Source: Tenodera sinensis
Lineage: Eukaryota > Arthropoda > Insecta > Mantodea > Mantidae
Assembly (NCBI GenBank): GCA_030765045.1
Contig: CM060966.1
Location: 67,752,921-67,816,920 of the forward strand
Direction of reading: 5' to 3'
Length of the DNA stretch: 64,000 nucleotides
Shown here one piece after another: positions 26,146 to 38,797 of this stretch (position 1 is its first letter; each line of letters starts with the position of its first letter). The notes below the pieces were generated by a model. That model did not search any database. It saw nothing but the letters and a program-made list of their open reading frames with translations, and was not told the origin of the DNA. A program made the position numbers and the translations under genes.

Positions 26146-28821
26146 GCTTAGTATGCTCTTATCATCAGGAACAGCAGTATTTTTGCAGTAGTTGTGACAA
26201 AATTTTTTAAAGTTTGAGTGATAAAATTCATTACATTTTTGTGTAACTTTGCTTCAGTTCCTTCAATGGCAGAAATGTTTTCTTCTGTAACAACATTGAT
26301 AGCCATGTTACCTATTTATAGCTGGTAACATTTTGCTGGAAAACTGTCATTCTTAGGTTTCCTTATCACATACCCACTGTGACACAGGAATTCCACCGGG
26401 AATAAAATAACTGGAAATACGCGCTTTGGGGTGGAATAAACCAAAGAAAGGAGGAATGTAAGAAAGAAATATAATCCGATGTGTTGCATTCACATGACTT
26501 TCTCTTTATCCTCTCCAAACTATTCTTACGGACGCTTATTCGTCTATTTCATTAATTCGACTTCGAGCAAGTTCTATTGTTGCTAATTTTCTTATAGGTA
26601 CAAGAGGAATATGCTTAAACAGCAGGCTTTAGGTTTAAGCGATCTTTTAAGTCACATCTTTTAAGAGCACAGCTGGTCGCCATATTAAAACTTTGATGTT
26701 CCAAAAGCATGGTCAAAAATTAAATAAAAGCATATTCCTAGTTGAGAAAATTCAAACAAATAAGAAATATCTCGGAAATAGTCACTCTATAAAAAATGTA
26801 TTTGACATACATTGCGTGTTTTAAGGAATCATCATTGTTTTATGTGATGACATTTGGTGAATCTTTTACGGTTTACTACTAGCTATGTAGTAATTAAGAA
26901 TAAAGAGAACTTCCGATGGCCTTTCCGGAAAATTCAAGATTGCATTTCATTTGACATGAAAGGACCTCAAGCATATGCTATATTAATGAAAACCGTTAGA
27001 GGTCATTTGTGAGAAAATCAACATTTGTGAAAAGCATTCCATATAAACAGTACTCTGGGGTGAAGATTTTTTTTTCATAATCTTGTTTCGTAACCTTGGA
27101 GGATGTTTAAATAGCAAGTTTTGTATTTGACCGATTTTCATTTTTATATATGGTGTTCAGGCACAAACAGACACACGGACGTTTCTCAGTAAATGTGTTC
27201 TTTTTTTCTTTTTTGTAAATTCAAGGTGCCCCAGACATGGTCCGCGGGTGTTTCAATGAACGTTATGGCTTACAAACGAAATGTGGGATAAATATCTAAC
27301 TTAGGTTTAGATTCAACATCCTAAAATGATGTGGCATCAGAATATCCCAAATATTCGTTATTATTGGTTTCATTTTTTCTGTATTTTGTTATGTATTTAA
27401 AAAAAGAAAGGGAAAAAAAACAGAAAGTAACACAGAAAGAAAAAAGAAAACACAGTTCCTATTCAATTCCTTCCCACGTGCTGTGGAAAAAACTATAGGA
27501 ATTCAAGGTCAACATAACAGACATTCATTAATCGGTAACAGTGCGTACAATTTGCATCATATCTAGATTAATGACGTGAATCTCTTTTTATTGAAGTTAA
27601 ATTCAGTTTCATGTTAATTTTCACGTGAAAAGGTAGAACCTGGTATTACAAATTAAATTCTTGAATCTCAGAATCAAGCATCTTTGGAGAATCTTCAGGA
27701 GGCAACCCTAAATAACAACACAACACAAGAAGACCAGACTCAAGCTTTCATACCTTCGACAAACTTTGAACAATTCCTTGAATAACTTGCCTGAATATTA
27801 ATAGTAAACCAGGAATTAAAAGGAAATTTAGAAAATCTGAGATTATCTGAGTCCGTAGTTTATAAAGGAATTAAAAGCTAGGAAAGCTACCCGCACTGGA
27901 AAGGAAAAGCCAGCAGCAGCGAAAGCTCGGAAAGTTAGAACAAGCTTGCTTATCAGAAACAGAACATCTGCAAGGAAAGCCAAGAGTGGTACAAGAAAGG
28001 GGCATACTGGTACCATGTTAAGTATATAGAGATAGAAAGTGTTCCATATTTGGTGTATCACAATAGATGAGTGATGATGGTAACTAAAAATATTGGTATC
28101 CCTTTGTCCCAAGCAGAGGGACCGTTTTCCCCAGTGGACACCGTTCTTGTGTCTTATTTCAGAAGATTCAAATTTTAATTTCGTTAAATTGATATTCAGT
28201 GCTTCTATTTAAACAGTCGTACAATTTGTAGTTTTTCAATAATTTGTATGGATTTCATTTTGAAAAACACCCTTAGTCTGTCCGTTTGCCCCGTCTTTAT
28301 CCTATATACCTATGTATTATCTATGTTATATGCAGTCAAGAATTATCACGTATGCCTACCCTAACTTTAAACTACTCATGTGAACATCTCATTGTGAGAT
28401 AGAATCCTTGGTTTTCGCCTTCCATACACCAGGTGGCCCATCTCATCCGGTATCGGGGTATGTAGATAACCTTTCGTGCGTTAAAACACCTACAGAAAGC
28501 ACCGGGGCAAATCCAGTTACAGGCACAGCAGAGGTGTGAGCGAGCTTCTTATTGAAGACGAGAGATGAAAGGTAGTTCCCAGGTTGAACTATTGTTGTTA
28601 GTCCGCGATAATAGACTATAAACAACCGAACAGTTTCTTATAATGTTTTGCAGTTTACTTTCAGGGGAATAAACTCATTCGCGTATATAATCTTATATTA
28701 CGGATTACAGATTGTAAAGTGTCGTAACAAAGTACATGAAAACGTGAGGGCACGCAATGTTTCATTGGCACTTGTTCCTTCTTATTATGTTATTGTGGTA
28801 TTTTATTGCTAGTAGTTATTT
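26146..28821. other. No recognised gene or repeat
   Basis: This is AT-rich unique-looking sequence. A plus-strand Lys/Arg/Ala-rich stretch near 27855-28000 (GIKARKATRTGKEKP) is open for about 50 codons but has no start or domain that I recognise. The remainder shows only short frames. Confidence 0.55.
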
Positions 28822-29140
<319 letters not shown>

Positions 29141-29499
29141 TCTATTACTATTTTATTATTATTTTTATTATTAATGATTATGAATCTTTATTAGAATGCT
29201 TATTATCGTCATTTTACTTATCATTATTCTTGTTGTCATTATTGTTGTGTTTATGATTGTTGTTATTATCATTAGGATCCTCATTATTATATTAATTCCA
29301 TTATCCCGTTAGTTATTGTTATTACGTTTTGTTACTACTATTATCATCGTAATCATGGTCATTAACATCATAATTATTTGTTTTATTTTAGTTTGTTTTC
29401 GTATTATAATTATTATTGTATTAATATTAATCTTTTGGTTATTGTTATATATAGTTTCTTATTATGATATTATTTTCATCATTATTGTTGTTACCATCA

Positions 29500-29944
29500 A
29501 ACGGTGTTGATATGCTGACTTATTCACAAATAGGTTTACAAACTGTTGCCCCTGTTGGTTGATACAATGTTCCAATCGTCTTCTTGTATTCATTTCTGAG
29601 AACTGCGGGTGTGATAGAGGCACATACTTCAACGATTCTTTGACGTAAGACCCCTTTATTGAGGGGATCTGTTTCAAACGCAATATTCTTAATGTGACTC
29701 CAATAATCAGGGGCTCTTGTGGCCGAGGTATTGGGTCACCTAGGCCGGTCCAGCGTCCAGGGCACAACTTACTGAAATAAACTTTTACAAGTTCATAATA
29801 GTAAGGTGGTGCACCATCTTGTTGGAACCAATGTTTTAACACCAGTCGTACCGGAATCTCATCAAAAAAATCCTGAAGCTCACCTTGCGGGAATTCCGGA
29901 TATCGTGGTCCTCTAAGTCTGGTTGGAAGAGGGCACTTCAACAA
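29500..29944 (-). pseudogene. Tc1/mariner-superfamily transposase C-terminal fragment
   Basis: The minus-strand frame reads HWFQQDGAPPYY, then about 10 residues later FPGRW-like CPGRWTGLGDPI. FQQDGAPxHY with a catalytic Asp, then a P-x-RW-x-G-x-G-x-P-I stretch, is the conserved block of mariner-type DDE transposases. The next expected motif (W-P-x-R-S-P-D-x-x-P-x-D-F) is absent. Just after that point a different frame continues with RIVEVCASITPAVL, typical of the C-terminal region. A deletion with frameshift has therefore removed the last catalytic Asp. The N-terminal half is not seen on the far side of 29944. It ends beside the ATT microsatellite. Confidence 0.78.
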
Positions 29945-30299
29945 TCCGGTTTTATCAAGTAAGGATGTGAAATGCTATTACAAGAGTAACATCGTCACCA
30001 TCATCGGATTGTTGTTTTGAGTAATTAATGAGTAATTATGTAATGTAAGTAAGAGGCAGAAAATGGAACGTTATTCTTTGTTTTTGTGTCGTAAATGTAA
30101 ACCTTGTTAAAAAGTTTTCTACTGCCGAGGTTTCTCGCTAACGAAGTAAGTGAATTAAAAGACTCTCCAAAAGAGCATGAAATCCTTTCTCATCCAATGT
30201 TATCCAACGCCATTTTCTTCATAGTAAATTTCGGGGTAAAATTTTTGTGCCAGAAAACTTGTTGTTTTGGGGCATTTTATGCTAAAACAATAAAATTAT

Positions 30300-30535
30300 G
30301 TCCAATTGCTAAGTGTGGTGGTATCTCATTTACCACACGTTCAAGAGGTCTTGAGTTCGAATCTTGGTTAGGATGAATTATCTGGATAAGGCCTTTTCCG
30401 GGGTTTTCCCTTCTATTGAAAGAAGAATTTTGGGTAATTCAAAGCTCTTTGGGCCTTGAGGTCATTGAAGCATCATTCATCGTCCGGTATGACCTACCAG
30501 GTTTAGAGACTTTAAAGAAATAAAGACTGAAAAGA
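30300..30535 (+). repeat. tRNA-derived SINE, distantly related to family C
   Basis: GAGGTCTTGAGTTCGAATCTT (about 30342-30362) is a good B box in tRNA-like context, preceded by a weak A-box region (GTGGTGGTATCTC). The body has GGCCTTTTCCGGGGTTTTCC, echoing the GGGGTTTTCC of family C, and continues with CATTCATCGTCCGGTATGAC to an A-rich end near 30530. Confidence 0.6.
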
Positions 30536-32354
30536 GCAAAGAAAGAAAAATTAATCATAGCGTGAAAGGGTGAAGAAAGTGCAAAAGCTATGTTACGTGA
30601 ATTCGGAACTATGTGTAAGACCGTTTTAGTTAATAACTTCTTTGGAGACAACTAGAAAAGAATGATAAAAACTTTGGATTTAGGTTCTCGAAAGGAATTT
30701 TGAGAGTAATGATCATAAGCGAGTTCTTTAAAGTTATCATCCGGAAATGTAGAAGGACTTTGGAGAGACGCTATCTCCTAAGCCACTATAGCACACGATG
30801 TTCTCAAGATGAGGGTCCACTCAGGCTGGAAGGTAAGAGGTTTATTAGCATATTAACTTTGTTTACAGTTAAGTCACTCAGGGAGGCTGATGATTTATAC
30901 TGGGGAACTGGTCCTCTATCATTATCAGCCAAGTGTTCCTGGCCGGGGTGTGGTGCAAAGGTGTTGCTCTTATGTTCGGACTAATTTTGGGAAGAGATGA
31001 AATAATTGGTTAACCTATGGTCATAAATAAATGAGCCAGAGTGGCGGGGAATTTGGCGAAGGACGAGAGGACCTCGACGTCCGCTGGTAGAGTCGTCTCC
31101 TTCGTCAAATTATCATCAGGGGTTATACTTAGCTTGCATAATGATTGATATTGATAGCTAGCAATAAACTGGCATGCTCCTCTGGCTTGTTAGTCATTTA
31201 ATGTTTATAATTTCATAGCAATTCTCTGAAGGGGGGTTAGTATTCCATGTTGGGCTATGCTTTAACTATTAACCCTTAAACATTGTCAAGCTACTCTCAT
31301 TAGCATTGAAAGTGGTTGCCTGCCATTTCGATAACGTTGAACAATCATACCCATATAAGTATTTACATTATTAAGTTATGAAACGGATTCGAAGAATCGA
31401 GAGAACATAAAACAGAAAGAAAGAACTCCTTACGTTCTCTTAAGTTTGTTCTTCAGATTATTTAAAGCAGGGCCTCTCAAGGTGCATGCACCGGTGTAAG
31501 GTGCAAAATGCAACTACGAGAAGTTGATCTTGGTGCAAACCTCCATTCCCTCTTTCTTAAGCTTGCCTCTCTCGCTTTGTCCTCTGACCCCACCTCACTT
31601 TCAGGGCTGTTTCGCCTCACTGCGTAATGTTTATATGCGGTGTGCTGTGTTAAACTGGTTAATTTGGTTTTTAATGCCAAATCTGGTCTTTTGTTTAAAT
31701 TATCTAGAAAGCACCAGTATACAAAACGAATTTAGTAAAATGCACTGTTCGGGAGCATCTCTCACTATCTTATGGCCTTATGGGGTATCGCAAGGGGTGA
31801 GGTATACTTACTGATAAATGAACTTCTGCTGACAGTTGCAGTACGGTTCTAGAGGCGTGGCGCTGTAATAAGGACAAGGAATTTGGAGGTGAGGAGTATA
31901 GTCATCTGGTTTCCTAGAAAAGCTACGTTTTAATTGTCTTTAGTTTTACTTCCAAATTCTTAATGCCTATTATGGAAAAGATTGCAAGTGTTGCTTGTAA
32001 TAAGTAACATTTAATGAGTTAAGCATTCAGTTGTATGAAAAGCGTTAAATGTGTCCTTAAGAGTAACAAATATGTGAAGGTTTACTGTAAACATAATGAA
32101 ATATATTGAGAAATGTAGATATGCTTAATCCTTCTAGAAATTCTCTCTATATTTAAGTGCAATTAAAATTTCTTTCGAAATAAAGTGTTTGTCTATTACG
32201 TTGTGTTATAATACAGTTTCTGCTTTCAAATGAAAGGTCTTCTTCTAATACGTATGCAATAAACCGAATTTCTTGGGTGGCAATTTAATTACATTTCTGT
32301 GAATTTGCACAGTTTCTGAAATTTGTCGAACTGTGTTACCAGCTTGCCATTGAC
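30536..32354. other. No recognised gene; one small hairpin
   Basis: TTTGGCGAAGGA (about 31050) and TCCTTCGTCAAA (about 31097) form a hairpin with one mismatch in each arm and a loop of about 38 bases. CAGGGCCTCTCAAGG at about 31470 resembles a hAT-type terminus, but I found no partner end. The rest shows only short frames. Confidence 0.5.
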
Positions 32355-32364
32355 CAATAATCCG

Positions 32365-33320
32365 TATTAGTTATAGCTAGACCTTGGACTTCTAGTTCCT
32401 AAAAATCTTAAATTAGGTACTTAATATAGGTTCTATCACAAATCAGAATAGGATCTAATATTGCAAAAAGAGGTGACCGAAAGATGACATTTCTTTTTAA
32501 TTTTCCATTACAAATTAGCCGAAACATTTGACTGTCTTTGTTGTATATATCCATAATTAATTAGAGTAGCAGTAAATAACTAACGAAAATTTCTAAGTTT
32601 TCCATTGAGAAACTGCATTATTTGTCAGATTACACCATCTTATAAGACGATAATGAGCGTCCTACATCAACTGATATCACTGGAGCGTATTTAAATGTTG
32701 GTATTAGACGTAAGGGAACAGCACAATCATGTTCAGATGTTTTGCTTGACAAGATGTGAGCCACTGTGCTAAGAACTGTCAGTCTTGGGTTTGTTTGAAC
32801 CATTAATTTGAGTGTTTCAGAAACTTTTTCACCAACATAACCAGGAATGAAGTTGATTTTTCTGTCACCTCTTCTATCAATCTCACTTGCATGCAGACCG
32901 GTTTGACTGAAGGATCTAGACTATTAATAGTGTGAACAATAAATGCATAATTTGATATGATGAAAGCAGGACCGTCATGGACGATTTTTGTGTTCTGCAG
33001 AAGCTCTTTAGGTGTTCATTGAATCCTACCCCATTTTCAAAACAATGTTGTTACTGTCCTCCATATTATGCATTGTTCACTGTGATTGTTGTCAAGGAAC
33101 GACTGAAACACATACAAGGCGTTTCTGTATTACCAAGTGAAGAAACTGAAAAATGTAAAATTAGGTAAAACCAGGTTCTAAGGTGAAATTAGACATTTCT
33201 AGGTTGCATAGGATCACCATTTTCGAACATATAATTCCACATAAACAACGTTTATATTCTATATATTATGAGGAAAAAAATAGGCTTTTACCTAAAATCC
33301 AAGGTCCAGTTATAACTATG
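32365..33320. mobile_element. Possible non-autonomous element enclosing the hAT relic
   Basis: AGTTATAGCTAGACCTTGGA at about 32364-32384 has a near-perfect inverted partner TCCAAGGTCCAGTTATAACT at about 33298-33317. The pair would bound a segment of about 955 bp containing the hAT C-terminal remnant. I could not see an 8-bp target duplication outside these ends, so the assignment as termini is tentative. Confidence 0.4.
32560..32915 (-). pseudogene. hAT-like transposase C-terminal dimerisation region
   Basis: The minus-strand frame reads PGYVGEKVSETLKLMVQTNP, then after about 35 residues FKYAPVISVDVGRSLSSYK, two stops, and SMENLEIFVSYL. Lys-Tyr-Ala-Pro-x-x-Ser-Val-Asp-Val-x-Arg-Ser-x-Ser-x-Tyr-Lys followed by a SxENLE block is the C-terminal signature of a hAT-derived protein family common in insects. 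In-frame stops after YKMV and SDK, and a frame change at the start of the region, make it a pseudogene. It belongs to the same broad family as the N-terminal relic at 51101. Confidence 0.72.
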
Positions 33321-33589
33321 TCCAGCCATTAGCATGAATACTACTGTCATTGGAAAGGGGTAAAGAGAGGGAAAGAAAGGGAAGTTAAGGACATCTCCTT
33401 AAATAATCATTTTTGGATGAAGAATGTTTTTCTGCAAGATTTGCAATCTCTTGAATTCTTCCTCTCTAGCGTCCCCTATGATTTCAGCATATATTTATGG
33501 GTTTACTCCATAATAGCATCCTTCAACACATGATTTTCTCTCGCACGTAATTATTGTACCGCACATAGGTACATAGGAACTTACAAGCC

Positions 33590-33740
33590 AGTGCTTGTAA
33601 GCACAGAAACCTGTGGACCTGACAGTGAAGACCTGGAAGCGGTTGGTCAGCTCAGAACAGGTATGACAATGAGGAAGGGGATGATATAAAATACAGGCAA
33701 AAGCGATGACTGGATGGTGAGTTACTTGTGTTGGATGCAC
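33590..33740 (-). repeat. SINE family A, 3' part
   Basis: On the minus strand, TTTTGCCTGTATTTTATATC, CCTTCCTCATTGTCATACCT and GACCAACCGCTTCCAGGTCT match, in order, the 3' half of the family A copy at 53490-53605. The tRNA-like head is not present here. Confidence 0.7.
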
Positions 33741-33984
33741 ACGTGTTCATGACACTTCGTGACTGGTGGAAAAGCAGTTTTCAGTATATCTCGCCAGGGA
33801 GCAGCACGAGGACTTCCGCAGCGACTGTAGTGGAGCGACACGACCATCTGTGCCAGGCAACAGCACAGAAAACCACGTGTACCCTATAAGAGGCTTGGTA
33901 AGTAAGCTTTAGGGTACACCCAACGCCGAATCTGCTTTCCCGGAAGGGGTGCGAGCCATTCCTTCTTCGGAGCAGGTGTGAGAA

Positions 33985-34254
33985 CAAGCAGCGAGAGCAG
34001 GTAAATCCCAGACTTCACACTGACTGACAGAGCACGTGACAGCGGGTCCGTCAGGCCAAAGCCAAGGATCAGGACTTTTAGTCCAGTACCCGGAGCCGAT
34101 ATGGTTCCTACAGGCATCTCCTCCAAGGAGGGGATCCGGTCCTCTGCGAACAGACGGATGGCAACCGCAAAGACACCCGACCAAGACAGGCAACTTTCTA
34201 GTTGGGACTAGTTCCCAACTTACACCACCTAAAGTGGCAGAACCCGCGGCCAAG
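33985..34254 (+). other. Probable 5' untranslated region of the Jockey-clade LINE
   Basis: GC-rich sequence precedes the ORF1 start at 34255 and differs in composition from the AT-rich host DNA to its left. The exact 5' end of the element cannot be fixed without a second copy. Confidence 0.5.
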
Positions 34255-35712
34255 ATGTGCAAGGGTTCTAAGAGGAAGGCCATGGCCCCTCAACGTGTAC
34301 CACCATCAACATCTGGAACCAACAATCCCCACCTCCCGCTGTCTGAGACAGAATCCGAGGAGGACGACACCGCTCAAGACGACGGCTTCACTGTTGTAGA
34401 GCGGAGAAGAAAGCGAAAAACTTCGCAGAGCTCGCTGTAGCCCCCACAAGGGTCCGACCAACCACCAAGAGGGGCACAAAGATTCCGCCCGTAATAGCGA
34501 ACTCCTTCCCGAACGATATCGCCATCATGAAGCTCCTAGCGGCCAAGTTGGCCAAGGGCTTCGAGGCACAAAGGAAACCAAGAAAGCTTCATATTTGAAT
34601 CTACACGCCCAAGGACCTTGAGAGGGAGAAACAAATATTGAGGAAGCAGAAGATACATTTCTTCTCCTACTCTCTCCAGTGTTGTTGTTGTAGTGTTTAA
34701 CACCCGCTTTTACTGCTATGGCACCGCAGGCGGTGACACTGATGATACATGGAATGAAGATGGAGCACCGGTGGAATGAGATGGCGGGGGAAACCGGAGC
34801 ACCCGGAGAAAACCCGCCCTGACGCCGCTTCGTCCACCACGAATACCACATGCGGGTCCCTGGGATCCTCTCCAGTGCAGCACAGCTGAGAAAGAATATT
34901 TGGACCGAGGAGGGGTTCAAAAAGGTGCCAATGCCACTATATCTGTGGTGGAGAAAGTTCCAGGCCAGGCAGTCCAGCCCATAGACGCTATACGCACCTT
35001 GTTCCACACTGTGGTCAAGGTGGAGCGATGCTATGGGCAAGCCTGCGGGGTACACCTCGTTGCAGACTGCGACAAAAGCACCCACCAGAAAGAGTGTGCC
35101 AACTGCCACAAACCCCATGTAAGTGTTTACAAGGGGTGTGAAGTGCGGCAAAAAATTATCTACAGCCGCCGCCGTGGTCCTGTAAATGTGGCACCAGTCC
35201 GCACAGGGGTGAGCTTTGCCGCCACCCTTAGCGTGGCTGAAAATAGCCGCAGGCAGAAACAGCACAAACTGGGCCAGCACAGGTAGAAAGTGTGAAAACT
35301 GCACCAGCCACCACCGTGGAGGGAAGAGGAGCAGAACGCCACACCCCACTCGCGGGAAAAGAGATAGAAGGGCTGAAAGACAACGGCCAGCTCTAGTAGA
35401 GCGAGAAACCGTGTCTAGTGCAGAGCCTAAAAATTGCCGAGGTACCCACCCCGGCCCCAACCAAACCATAAATGCCCAACCGGCACGCACCACTCCGAAG
35501 GCCCCATTGACCCCATTCGGAGTGCCATATCCTCGGCAGACCTCGAGAAACTCAGGACCCTGTCCAAATGGTTCGGGGACATGATACATCGGACACTTCC
35601 CGTACTGCGGAGGTGTATTCAGCAATTTACGGACGACAACGTTGACGTCCTAATAAAACATCAAATCCTGCTTCAAACTTTAGAGCAGCTGTTCACAAAA
35701 TCCTCCCCGTAA
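34255..35712 (+). pseudogene. LINE ORF1 (Gag-like, zinc knuckles), Jockey clade, broken
   Basis: Starting at ATG 34255 the product has an acidic patch, then DDGFTVVERRRKRK, a block found near the N terminus of Jockey-clade ORF1 proteins. A stop at 34438-34440, a frame change and a TGA at 34596-34598 interrupt it. IYTPKDLEREKQILRKQKI then represents the nucleic-acid-binding middle part. A SINE is inserted at 34682-34867. After it, CYGQACGVHLVADC and CANCHKPHVSVYKGC are degenerate CCHC zinc knuckles. Further frame changes lead to a C-terminal frame ending KSSP with TAA at 35710-35712. The protein would bind element RNA. Its stop overlaps the ORF2 start as TAATG. Confidence 0.85.
34682..34867 (-). 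repeat. SINE family A inserted in LINE ORF1, with target-site duplication
   Basis: The 10-bp sequence CTCTCCAGTG occurs at 34672-34681 and again at 34868-34877, flanking the insert. Read on the minus strand the insert starts inside the B-box region (GATCCCAGGGACCCGCATG), continues with GGTTTTCTCCGGGTGCTCCG and GGTTTCCCCCGCCATCTC, and ends in an (ACA)n-like tail. The tRNA-like head is therefore 5'-truncated. The head and body match copies at 39045-39230, 42640-42765 and 53375-53470. The tail and duplication are typical of LINE-mediated retroposition. Confidence 0.9.
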
Positions 35713-38700
35713 TGGCCTATCGAATTGTGCGTAGACCATTTCGCGCTGCGTTCTTGAATGCCAATGGCATAAGGGAACAACGCCCTGGCATTCTCGAGTT
35801 TGTACAATCCTATGGGATCGACATTGTTACCGAAACACACCTGCATGTTGGTATAAACTTCTCGCTGCCAAGTTACGTCGCCCATCGGTCTGATCGGGTC
35901 GGCCGACAGTGTGGCCATACAGCTATCTTCATCAAACACATCATCCACACACCGTTTCCTCCTTCTGCCCTTCAGCACGTGAAGGCTACTGCCATCAGGC
36001 TTGCCATTAGCGGTATGGACACGTTGTTGATTGCGGCTTACAACCCTGATCATCGCTTCTACGAAGCAGATTATACCACTCTCCTTAACCTACACCCAGT
36101 AATCTGCATCGCTGGAGATCCTAACGCGAAGCATGGGCTCTGGTACAGTCGCACTAGCAACCAGAGGGGGCGCAGGCTCTACCACCTCATCAGCGGAGAC
36201 CCAAGTCTCCTCACGCACAGGCAGAGAGGTCTAACATTCCATCCGGCCAGCGGCAAGCCTGACGTCTTAGATATCATGAACACCAAAAACATGCCATTGC
36301 ACTTTGACCTCTCGGCAGTTAATGAGCTGCATTCCGACCAGCTCTGTTCCATGCCAGCTCTGTTAAACTCAGACTGGACACATGAGACCGACTGGGATGC
36401 AGCAGTCCTAGAACTCAACCGATCCGTCGACCCTCGACCACGCATCGATGATCTCGAAGCGTTGTTAGTGGCAGCGGCGGATTTTTCCCACCAGATCCTA
36501 AATGCGGTAAGCGCACACACTCACCGCATTCCCACTAACACCCCTGACCCGAGGACCTTACTTATAGAACTTCGGCAGTTGCTAAAAGCCAAGGCAACTC
36601 TTCGGAAGCTATGGCAGCGCTTCCACCATCCCAGGATAGGAGTAGTCTACCAGAGGTTCAAAACCCTGGCAAGGCGACTGCTCCGTGCGCATAGAACAAC
36701 AGCCTGGGAAGACACTCTTCAGAATATAAACCTTCAGGAAAAGAAACCATGTCGTATTATAAGGGCCTTGAGGAAGGATAGGACCCAATACCAGCATCCT
36801 TTGCATGGCACTTGTGGGCGGCTCGCGTTCGAGCCAGACGAGAAAGCCACTGTGTTCGCCGACCACCTTCAAGTACAGTTCGAACCCTGGGAGGACCCAC
36901 AAGAAGAAGACTTACGGAACTTGTAGAAGTGACCGTGTATTACCTCTATGAGGAACCACGGCAGCTACACGAGGAAATCCAAGTTCCTATAATCACCCCG
37001 AAAGCGGTGATCTCCGAAATCTAAAGTCTAAACCCAAGTAAATCCCCTGGACATGATGGCGTCACGGCGCTCATGCTCCAACACTTACCCAAAAAAATTG
37101 TCGTCCGCTTGACCCGGATTTTCAATGCATGGCTACGTCTCCGTCACTTTCCAGCATGCTGGAAGGAGGTGAGGGTGGTGTGTATTCTGATACCCGGCAA
37201 CAACCCAGTCTTTCCTAACAACTACCGCTCCATCAGCATTCTCTCAACCGTCTCAAAAGTTTTTGAGCGGTTGCTCCTCGCCCGCCTTACGCCTCTTTTT
37301 GAGGAAAGGCAACTGCTACCGGATCACCAGTTTGGTTTTCGTCGGGGTCACTCCATCACCATGCAGCTGCTGCGTGTGGCCGAGAAGGTTGCCCTAGGGT
37401 ACCAGGAAAACTTCAAGACCATAGCAGTTCTGCTGGACGTGGAAAAGGCATTCGCCACAACTTGGCACTAAGACCTACTGTAAAACCTAAAGCAGGCAAA
37501 CATCCCTCCCCCATATCTCACACTAATTAGCAGCTTCCTTCAGGACCGCACTTTCAGAGTGAAAGTGGAAGGAAGACTGTCTACACAAAGAAGTATAGCG
37601 GCAGGAGTCCCAGAGGGCAGTGTACTCTCCCCGCTACTCTTCGCAGCACACATGTCCGACTTCCCCACGGAACAGCATACTGCTACATGCCAGTATGCGG
37701 ACGATGTCCTCATCATGGTACAAAACAAGAATGTGAGATATTGCCTCCCTCCCCTTCAACGACAACTCAACGCCGTTGGCCGATGGAGTGAGAAGTGGAG
37801 AATGGCTATTAGTACGGGAAAAGGCTCCGCAATCCTCCTTGGTAAGGTTCGCCAAGACGGCGGCAGAGCTACCACTTGCCCAAGGACGTCCTTGGCTGGT
37901 AACTACCGCTATCCCTTCAACCATCTAAACCGCCAAATGCTCTTCACACTTAGCACCACCACACCCTTCACCTATTCCGCTCTGTTTCCTGTCACTGGCA
38001 CTGCATTGCTCGACGGTTTCACAAGCGGCCGGCGAAGTAAGCAGTAGGGCAATGGTCACTCGGATGGCTAGACATCCAAGATCGGACACATCCCACCACC
38101 AGTACCAACATAGGAAACTAACCTGCACCGTTAAAGACATTTACATCAAAGCTTGTAAAATTAGACAAAACTTAAACCACCTCACGGGTAAATCCGTATT
38201 AAATGGATAGGTACCGTGGTCACTTTACCATCCGCCTGGGTTAACTCAGGCGACTTGTACTTACTCCTGGACTCCTGATCGGAACGGTCTCTTCGGCTCA
38301 GGCGGAGAAATATCCCATGGGTAACCTCCACCAAATACTTAGGCGTTCTCCTCGACCTCAGGCTAACATAAGCTCCACATGTCCGCACAAAGGCCGGACT
38401 CGGCCACGCTGCACTCAGACAGCTCTACCCTATCCTCCGATCCACTATGCCAACTTAACTGAAACTACGCATTTACCGGGCAATCATCCCGCCATTGATC
38501 TTGTATGGCTACAAAGCCTAGGGATCGGCGACACCATCCACCGTACGCAAACTGCAGACAGTGCAGAACAGGGCGTTAAGAACCATATATGATACCGGGC
38601 GTAGATTCCCGTCTTACATCCTTTACAACCACTCCGGACTACACTACATCATGGACTTGTTGAGGGAGCGATCCCGAACCATGCACATCACACTGAGTTC

Positions 38701-38797
38701 CCACACCAACCAACTAGTATGGGCGCTAGGTCAATACGACCACAGAGCACCCCGTAGAAGGAAAAGTTACTGTCTTCCTAAGGACGCCCTTGGGTAA
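35712..38797 (+). pseudogene. LINE ORF2 (APE-type endonuclease and reverse transcriptase), Jockey clade, broken
   Basis: From ATG 35712, an APE-type endonuclease domain is visible: LNANGI (residues 15-20), TETHL (40-44), GDPNAKH (135-141; family GDFNAKH), PDVLDI (183-188) and SDQL (208-211). The family has SDH, so the catalytic His is Gln here. A frameshift near 36900 and a stop at 37022-37024 precede the reverse transcriptase (NPSKSPGHDG, NYRSISILSTVSKVFE, FGFRRGHS, LLDVEKAFATTWH and a stop at 37469-37471). A further frame has AGVPEGSVLSPLLF and the catalytic YADD near 37696-37707. The C-terminal region (KYLGVLLDLR; QNRALRTI from about 38564) is in shifted frames and ends with TAA at 38797. 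Usual order and size suggest one almost complete but inactive element. A long antisense frame opposite 34525-35625 is a shadow. Confidence 0.9.

Noticed and set aside
27843..28112. 89-codon minus frame and the opposite Lys/Arg-rich stretch (possible ribosomal protein pseudogene)
   Set aside because: The basic stretch has no alignable ribosomal motif that I can recognise, and the minus frame is hydrophobic only as its complement.
34525..35625. 366-codon minus-strand frame
   Set aside because: It runs antisense to LINE ORF1 and across the inserted SINE; no motif is present and the sense strand explains the sequence.
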